8,826 nt of DNA, taken from NCBI GenBank assembly GCA_003132125.1, contig PKWT01000092.1, positions 1-8,826 of the forward strand. The letters are read 5' to 3'. Position 1 is the stretch's first letter. Each line of letters starts with the position of its first letter. Source of the stretch: Micrococcales bacterium. GTDB lineage: Bacteria > Actinomycetota > Actinomycetes > Actinomycetales > Dermatophilaceae. A model generated the notes under the pieces. The model did not search any database. It saw nothing but the letters and a program-made list of their open reading frames with translations, and had not been told where the DNA came from. Positions 6,184 through 8,826 of the stretch are shown here, piece after piece. The position numbers and the translations under genes were made by a program.

Positions 6184-6975
6184 ATGCCCGGAGCCTCGGT
6201 CCGCCTAGGCCGGCTGCTTGACAAGGATTCACGCCGCTCATTCATGGTCGCGTTCGACCGGACATTGGCGATAGGACCGGAGCCGCACGCAGAGAACAGC
6301 GCTGCGACCATTGCGACCATCGCGGCGAACGGCGCCGATGCCATTCTGCTTAGCCCTGGGCTGGTCAAACAGCACGGTCACCTACTTGCCTACCGGGGCG
6401 CGCCCGCGATCGTCTGTCGCATCGACTTCCCGTTTTTCGGTCCCGGCGACCGAGGCGCCGGTGAGGAGTTCCGTCTCATTGCATCGGTAGAGGAAGCGGT
6501 CGGTCTCGGCGCCGACGCCGTGGTGATGTTCCATACCCTCGGATACCGGGAGAAGGGCCCCTGGGCTGACAACCTCGCGACTATTGGCCGGGTGGCCCAA
6601 GAAGCGCGCCGGATCGGTGTCCCGCTGATTGTCGAGGCGGTGCCGTGGGGCGCGGCAACTGAAGATCCGCGGGCCCCCCGTCTGGTCGCGGAGGCCGCCA
6701 GGATCGCTGCGGAACTTGGTGCCGATGCGATCAAGACCGAGTATGTGGGCTCGGTCGAGGGCATGCGTCTGGTTGTCGACAGCTGTCCGGTGCCCGTCTT
6801 CGTGCTCGGCGGTCCGAGAGTCAGCGTCCCCAAGTTGCTCGAGTTCACTGCCAATTCGCTCGCCGCGGGTACTTCCGGGGTGATCTACGGACGCAACGTG
6901 TGGCAGCGGGAGGACTGCGCTGAGGTCTCCGCCGCCCTCATCGGCATCGTGCATGGCCCTAAGGAAGCAGTCTAG
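6184..6975 (+). CDS. LsrF/DhnA-family class I (Schiff-base) aldolase-like enzyme
   Basis: A 263-residue TIM-barrel protein of the family that includes archaeal-type fructose-bisphosphate aldolase, ADH synthase and LsrF thiolase. Evidence: RLGRLLDKDSRRSFMVAFD (7-25), equivalent to the LsrF N-terminus; the Schiff-base segment GADAIKTEYVG (179-189) with presumed catalytic K184; CPVPVFVLGG (201-210), matching CPVPIVIAGG of LsrF; and a phosphate-binding end GVIYGRNVWQ (232-241). Odd: residues 25-27 read Asp-Arg-Thr where relatives usually have Asp-His-Gly, so substrate or chemistry may differ. ATG 6184 is chosen because GGAGG (6174-6178) lies 5 nt upstream; the frame is also open from GTG 6112, overlapping the regulator stop. 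The gene overlaps the kinase start by one base, so kinase and aldolase are probably consecutive steps. Likely reaction: reversible cleavage of a phosphorylated ketose. LsrF-type thiolysis remains possible. Confidence 0.87.
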   Translation: MPGASVRLGRLLDKDSRRSFMVAFDRTLAIGPEPHAENSAATIATIAANGADAILLSPGLVKQHGHLLAYRGAPAIVCRIDFPFFGPGDRGAGEEFRLIASVEEAVGLGADAVVMFHTLGYREKGPWADNLATIGRVAQEARRIGVPLIVEAVPWGAATEDPRAPRLVAEAARIAAELGADAIKTEYVGSVEGMRLVVDSCPVPVFVLGGPRVSVPKLLEFTANSLAAGTSGVIYGRNVWQREDCAEVSAALIGIVHGPKEAV

Positions 6976-8588
6976 TGGACGCGCCCTTTCTGCTGGGCCT
7001 GGACGTCGGCGGCTCGTACGTCAAGGCCACCGCCTTCCAGCTTGGCCGCGGTGCCGCCGTGACTCGCGGCCGGCCAGTGCCTGTGCTCCATCCGGCCCCC
7101 GGACACAACGAGCGCGACGCACGGCTCCTCTGGCATGAGGTCGCCGAGGTGGTCCATCAGGTCATGGACCTGTTGCCTTTGGGCCGGCGCGTCGAAGCCG
7201 TCGGCGTCACGGGGCATGGGAACGGCCTCTATCTCGTCGATCACAAGGGTCGACCGACGCGCAACGCCGTCATGGCTTCCGATACGCGGGCGGCTGGCCA
7301 GGTGCGGGAATGGATCGACGCCGGAGTACAAGAGCACCTCGCGCCACTCACTTGGAACCGACTATGGCCAGGCCAGCCCGCTCCCGTGCTGGCCTGGCTC
7401 CGCGCGCATGAGCCGGGCGCGCTTGAGGAGGCGTCCTTCGCCCTGCAGTGCAAAGACTTCATTCGCGCTCAACTCGTGGGTCGGGTCGGCACTGAACTGA
7501 CGGACCTCAGCTGTAGCGGTCTCTACGACAACGTGCGGGGCCAGTCGTGCACGGAGGTCTTCGAAGCTCTCGGCATCCCCGACCTGCAGCACCTCGTACC
7601 CGCGCCCGCGGCATCCACAGATGTTGTGGGGCACGTGACGCCCGAGGCCGCCGAACTGACGGGGATCCCGTTCGGTACGCCCGTCGTTGCGGGCGTGGTG
7701 GACAACGTCGGACTGCACCTCGGTTCCGGTGTGCTCGACAGCTCAGCGATCTGCGTTGCGGCCGGGACGTGGAGCGTCAACCAACTGCTCATGGCCCGCG
7801 AGGAGATGCTGCCCGGGGCGGGACCCGGCGAGGTCGCCGCCTTCGCTGCGTGCTCGACCGTGATACCCGGTACCGTGCTGCTGATCGAGGCAAGTCCCAC
7901 ATCCGCGGGTGCCCTCGCCTGGGCGCTCGAGCACGGCCTCAAAGGGGTGGCCCACGAGGCCGCGAGCACAGGGACCGACGTCTTCGACCTTGCACTACGG
8001 CGAGTCGCCGCCCTTCCCCAGCAAGACGACGGGCCGGTCTTCGTACCATTCCTCGACGGGAGCCGGGACAACCCGGCGGCGCGCGGGGGGTGGCTGAACG
8101 TCTCGTCCTGGAACGACGAGGACGCACTGCTCGGAGCGGTCGTCGAGGGGGTCTGCATGGAACACCGTCGGCACATCGAGCGCCTGTCACCCAAGTCCGC
8201 CGGGCTGCCGCTGCGCCTGTCTGGCGGAGCGGCGAAGAGCGCGACGTGGGCGCAGCGGTTCGCCGACGTCACGGCTCGCGACGTGGAGGTCTCGGGGTAC
8301 CGGGAACTGGGAGCAGTCGGGGCCGCTGTGGTCGCGGGGGTTGGTGTCGGCCTGCTCAAGGACTTCGAGTCGGCGGTCGCCCCGCTCGAGCCGGGAAGGG
8401 TCGCCTTCACCCCTGACGAGGGCGCGGTCGCTCACTACGAGGAGCGGTTCAGGCGCTACGTCGCCATGGCGGACTGGATGGAGCAGATCCCGGCGATGCA
8501 TGACGTAACGCGAACTCTCGATCCCAAAGGCCCGGGCGGCCCCGTCCGGGGCCCAGGCGATGACCACCGGAGAGGCCAAATAACGTGA
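6975..8588 (+). CDS. FGGY-family carbohydrate kinase, most like L-xylulose kinase (LyxK)
   Basis: ATP-dependent cytoplasmic sugar kinase of 537 residues. Landmarks: phosphate motif LGLDVGGSYVKA (7-18), NERDARLLW (45-53), GVTGHGNGLYLVD (77-89), presumed catalytic base D243 in VAGVVDNVG (238-246), second phosphate motif AAGTWS (262-267), IEASPTSAGALAW (304-316), VPFLDGS (357-363) and adenosine motif LSGGAAKSATW (415-425). From memory it follows E. coli LyxK/YiaP over its length, especially the first 150 residues and EASPTS. It resembles LsrK and xylulokinase less. The substrate is therefore probably a 2-ketose such as L-xylulose, but FGGY specificity changes easily and erythrulose or other ketoses are possible. 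GTG 6975 overlaps the aldolase stop (TAGTG) and has AAGGAAG (6961-6967) at 7 nt. The last 30 or so residues, rich in Pro, Gly and charge, extend beyond the usual fold. Confidence 0.9.
   Translation: MDAPFLLGLDVGGSYVKATAFQLGRGAAVTRGRPVPVLHPAPGHNERDARLLWHEVAEVVHQVMDLLPLGRRVEAVGVTGHGNGLYLVDHKGRPTRNAVMASDTRAAGQVREWIDAGVQEHLAPLTWNRLWPGQPAPVLAWLRAHEPGALEEASFALQCKDFIRAQLVGRVGTELTDLSCSGLYDNVRGQSCTEVFEALGIPDLQHLVPAPAASTDVVGHVTPEAAELTGIPFGTPVVAGVVDNVGLHLGSGVLDSSAICVAAGTWSVNQLLMAREEMLPGAGPGEVAAFAACSTVIPGTVLLIEASPTSAGALAWALEHGLKGVAHEAASTGTDVFDLALRRVAALPQQDDGPVFVPFLDGSRDNPAARGGWLNVSSWNDEDALLGAVVEGVCMEHRRHIERLSPKSAGLPLRLSGGAAKSATWAQRFADVTARDVEVSGYRELGAVGAAVVAGVGVGLLKDFESAVAPLEPGRVAFTPDEGAVAHYEERFRRYVAMADWMEQIPAMHDVTRTLDPKGPGGPVRGPGDDHRRGQIT
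8538..8553 (+). repeat. G/C hairpin at the end of the kinase gene
   Basis: GGCCCC and GGGGCC flank a GTCC loop, forming a 6-bp all-G/C stem inside the last codons of the kinase gene, 35 nt before the ribulokinase ATG. Its loop is the same GTCC as in the hairpin at 3942-3957. It may slow ribosomes or shape access to the downstream start, but short G/C hairpins are frequent in DNA of this composition. Confidence 0.25.
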
Positions 8589-8826
8589 TGTCGCCATCCC
8601 GCAACCGCAGGGACGCTGTGGTCGTCGGCGTCGACTACGGCACGCTTTCTGGTCGGGCGGTCGTGGTCAGGGTGCGCGACGGTCAGGAGCTGGGCAGCGC
8701 CGTCCACGACTATCCGCACGCGGTGCTCGACGCTGCGCTGCCGACAGGGGAACCTCTGCCGCCAGAGTGGGCGCTGCAGGTGCCCGCCGACTACATCGCC
8801 GTCTTGCAGGTCGCGGTGCCTGAGGC
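8588..8826 (+). CDS. araB: L-ribulokinase AraB, N-terminal fragment (cut by window edge)
   Basis: The first 79 codons of an FGGY kinase run into the right edge without a stop. The protein begins MSPSRNRRDAVVVGVDYGTL; the first phosphate motif reads VVGVDYGTLSGRAVVV, where AraB-type kinases have G-x-D-[FY]-G-[ST]-x-S-x-R-A. It continues with GSAVHDYPHAVLD, then LPPEWALQVPADYIAVLQ, which is how bacterial ribulokinases place the conserved Pro-x-DY. AraB phosphorylates L-ribulose, and less well other 2-ketopentoses, at C5. ATG 8588 shares a base with the kinase stop (TGATG). An in-frame GTG at 8585 lies closer to GGAGAGG (8569-8575) and could be the true start. Genes for the 4-epimerase (araD) and arabinose isomerase (araA) would be expected next but are outside the window. 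It is a second, distinct FGGY kinase in the same transcript, not a split part of the preceding one. Confidence 0.85.
   Translation, partial: MSPSRNRRDAVVVGVDYGTLSGRAVVVRVRDGQELGSAVHDYPHAVLDAALPTGEPLPPEWALQVPADYIAVLQVAVPE

Overview
The window is a high-GC, single-strand sugar-uptake and catabolic operon. GTG and TTG starts, stop/start overlaps, a lipoprotein-type binding protein, G/C-rich third positions and an actinobacterial-looking ribulokinase N-terminus suggest an actinomycete. I would not name a genus. All eight genes are on the + strand and the last is cut by the right edge.

Layout. Positions 1-313 are a non-coding leader with visibly lower GC, roughly half in the stretch I counted. 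It holds an inverted repeat (TGAGCA-AA-TGCTCA) with a third half-site, followed by a weak promoter-like pair. Next comes a CUT2-type ABC importer in the same order as the enterobacterial lsrACDB genes: a double-domain ATPase (314-1858), two permeases (1855-2898 and 2895-3875) and a binding lipoprotein (3982-5046). A strong stem-loop follows the binding-protein gene and contains the ribosome binding site of the next gene, a SorC/DeoR/LsrR-type regulator (5108-6115, TTG start). An 18-bp tandem repeat leads into an LsrF/DhnA-type class I aldolase (6184-6975). That gene is coupled to an FGGY kinase that most resembles L-xylulose kinase LyxK (6975-8588), which is coupled in turn to the start of a ribulokinase, araB (8588 to the edge).

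How it may work. The importer brings in a small carbohydrate, the SorC protein senses a phosphorylated intermediate and controls the leader operator, and one or two kinases plus an aldolase feed the product to central metabolism. Gene by gene this matches an lsr (autoinducer-2) operon without lsrG. However, the binding protein lacks several residues that contact AI-2 in LsrB, the kinase looks like LyxK rather than LsrK, and a ribulokinase follows. My reading is therefore a pentose or pentulose (or related deoxy-sugar) system rather than AI-2 uptake. The substrate is not settled by the sequence.

Most worth a second look: the kinase-aldolase pair as a possible ketose-1-phosphate cleavage route, the aldolase's Asp-Arg-Thr where relatives have Asp-His-Gly, the stem-loop over the regulator's ribosome binding site, and the leader operator.
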